Part shown: one piece after another, positions 63,838 to 64,000 of the stretch | How the letters are laid out: each line of letters opens with the position of its first letter | Numbering within the stretch: the stretch's first letter is position 1 | Position numbers and translations under genes: made by a program | Notes under the pieces: model-generated | What the model was told of the DNA's origin: nothing | The model's database searches: none | What the model saw: the letters and a program-made list of their open reading frames with translations, nothing else | Assembly (NCBI RefSeq): GCF_008831285.2 | Contig: NC_045140.1 | Span: forward strand, 24,446,131-24,510,130 | Reading direction: 5' to 3' | DNA: 64,000 nucleotides | Source: Nymphaea colorata | Taxonomy: Eukaryota; Streptophyta; Magnoliopsida; Nymphaeales; Nymphaeaceae

Positions 63838-64000
63838 CTGGACGTACGATATCAGACACAAGAATCACCAATATGAACTAACAGAAATGCATCCATTATT
63901 CAAGCGAAAATTTCAAATTATGTAGCATGATCATGATAATTGATAATGTGATATAACTGTTTTCAGTGACCATGTAACCATAGCTACAGTGGTTCGTCCA

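Noticed and set aside
1-64000. tRNA, rRNA, CRISPR arrays, organellar inserts
   Set aside because: T-loop-like words (for example ggttcgaa near 9802 and 13939) are not in cloverleaf context, and no spaced palindromic repeats or organellar genes were seen. A covariance-model scan would settle small RNAs.

Overview
This is a nuclear genomic window from a flowering plant. The genes have short exons and AT-rich GT-AG introns, some of them kilobases long. The families are plant-type: a WLIM-like LIM protein, a PADRE/DUF4228 protein, a D-type cyclin, and plant homologues of NEMP/PNET2 and UTP4/POPCORN. The spaces between genes hold small non-autonomous DNA transposons and microsatellites. Long introns and large spacers would fit an early-diverging angiosperm or magnoliid, but the sequence alone does not settle the species. 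No organellar, bacterial or viral gene was recognised.

Layout. 1-723 (+): the last two exons of an unidentified gene. 724-3300: spacer with two three-copy tandem arrays. 3301-5300 (+): two-exon F-box gene. 5301-8140: spacer with a duplicated, partly frame-broken ORF. 8141-9567 (-): five-exon LIM gene. 9568-14307: spacer, little recognised. 14308-29020 (-): ten-exon nuclear-envelope membrane protein gene. Its 8.4 kb first intron contains a roughly 0.9 kb tandem array interrupted by two nested hAT-type elements. Its seventh intron contains an 0.8 kb tandem duplication and its eighth a Harbinger-type MITE. 29021-40294: about 11 kb spacer with short duplications and microsatellites. 40295-41640 (+): three-exon PADRE gene. 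41641-52625: about 11 kb spacer with a MITE, a hAT-like element and a long AT microsatellite. 52626-54536 (-): five-exon D-type cyclin with a changed retinoblastoma-binding motif and an altered C-terminus. 54537-60114: spacer with another hAT-like element. 60115 to the right edge (-): C-terminal part of a UTP4/POPCORN WD40 gene.

The genes are ordinary single plant genes in mixed orientation, not an operon or pathway cluster. Several would act in or near the nucleus: the F-box protein in protein turnover, the cyclin in G1/S control, the NEMP protein in the inner nuclear membrane, and UTP4 in the nucleolus. Nothing in the sequence shows that they are co-regulated. Exon borders were set by hand from splice consensus, reading-frame continuity and family homology, without transcript data. 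I found no clear undescribed system. The most interesting signals are the divergent cyclin, the nested transposons with a sibling empty site, and the intron-resident tandem array.
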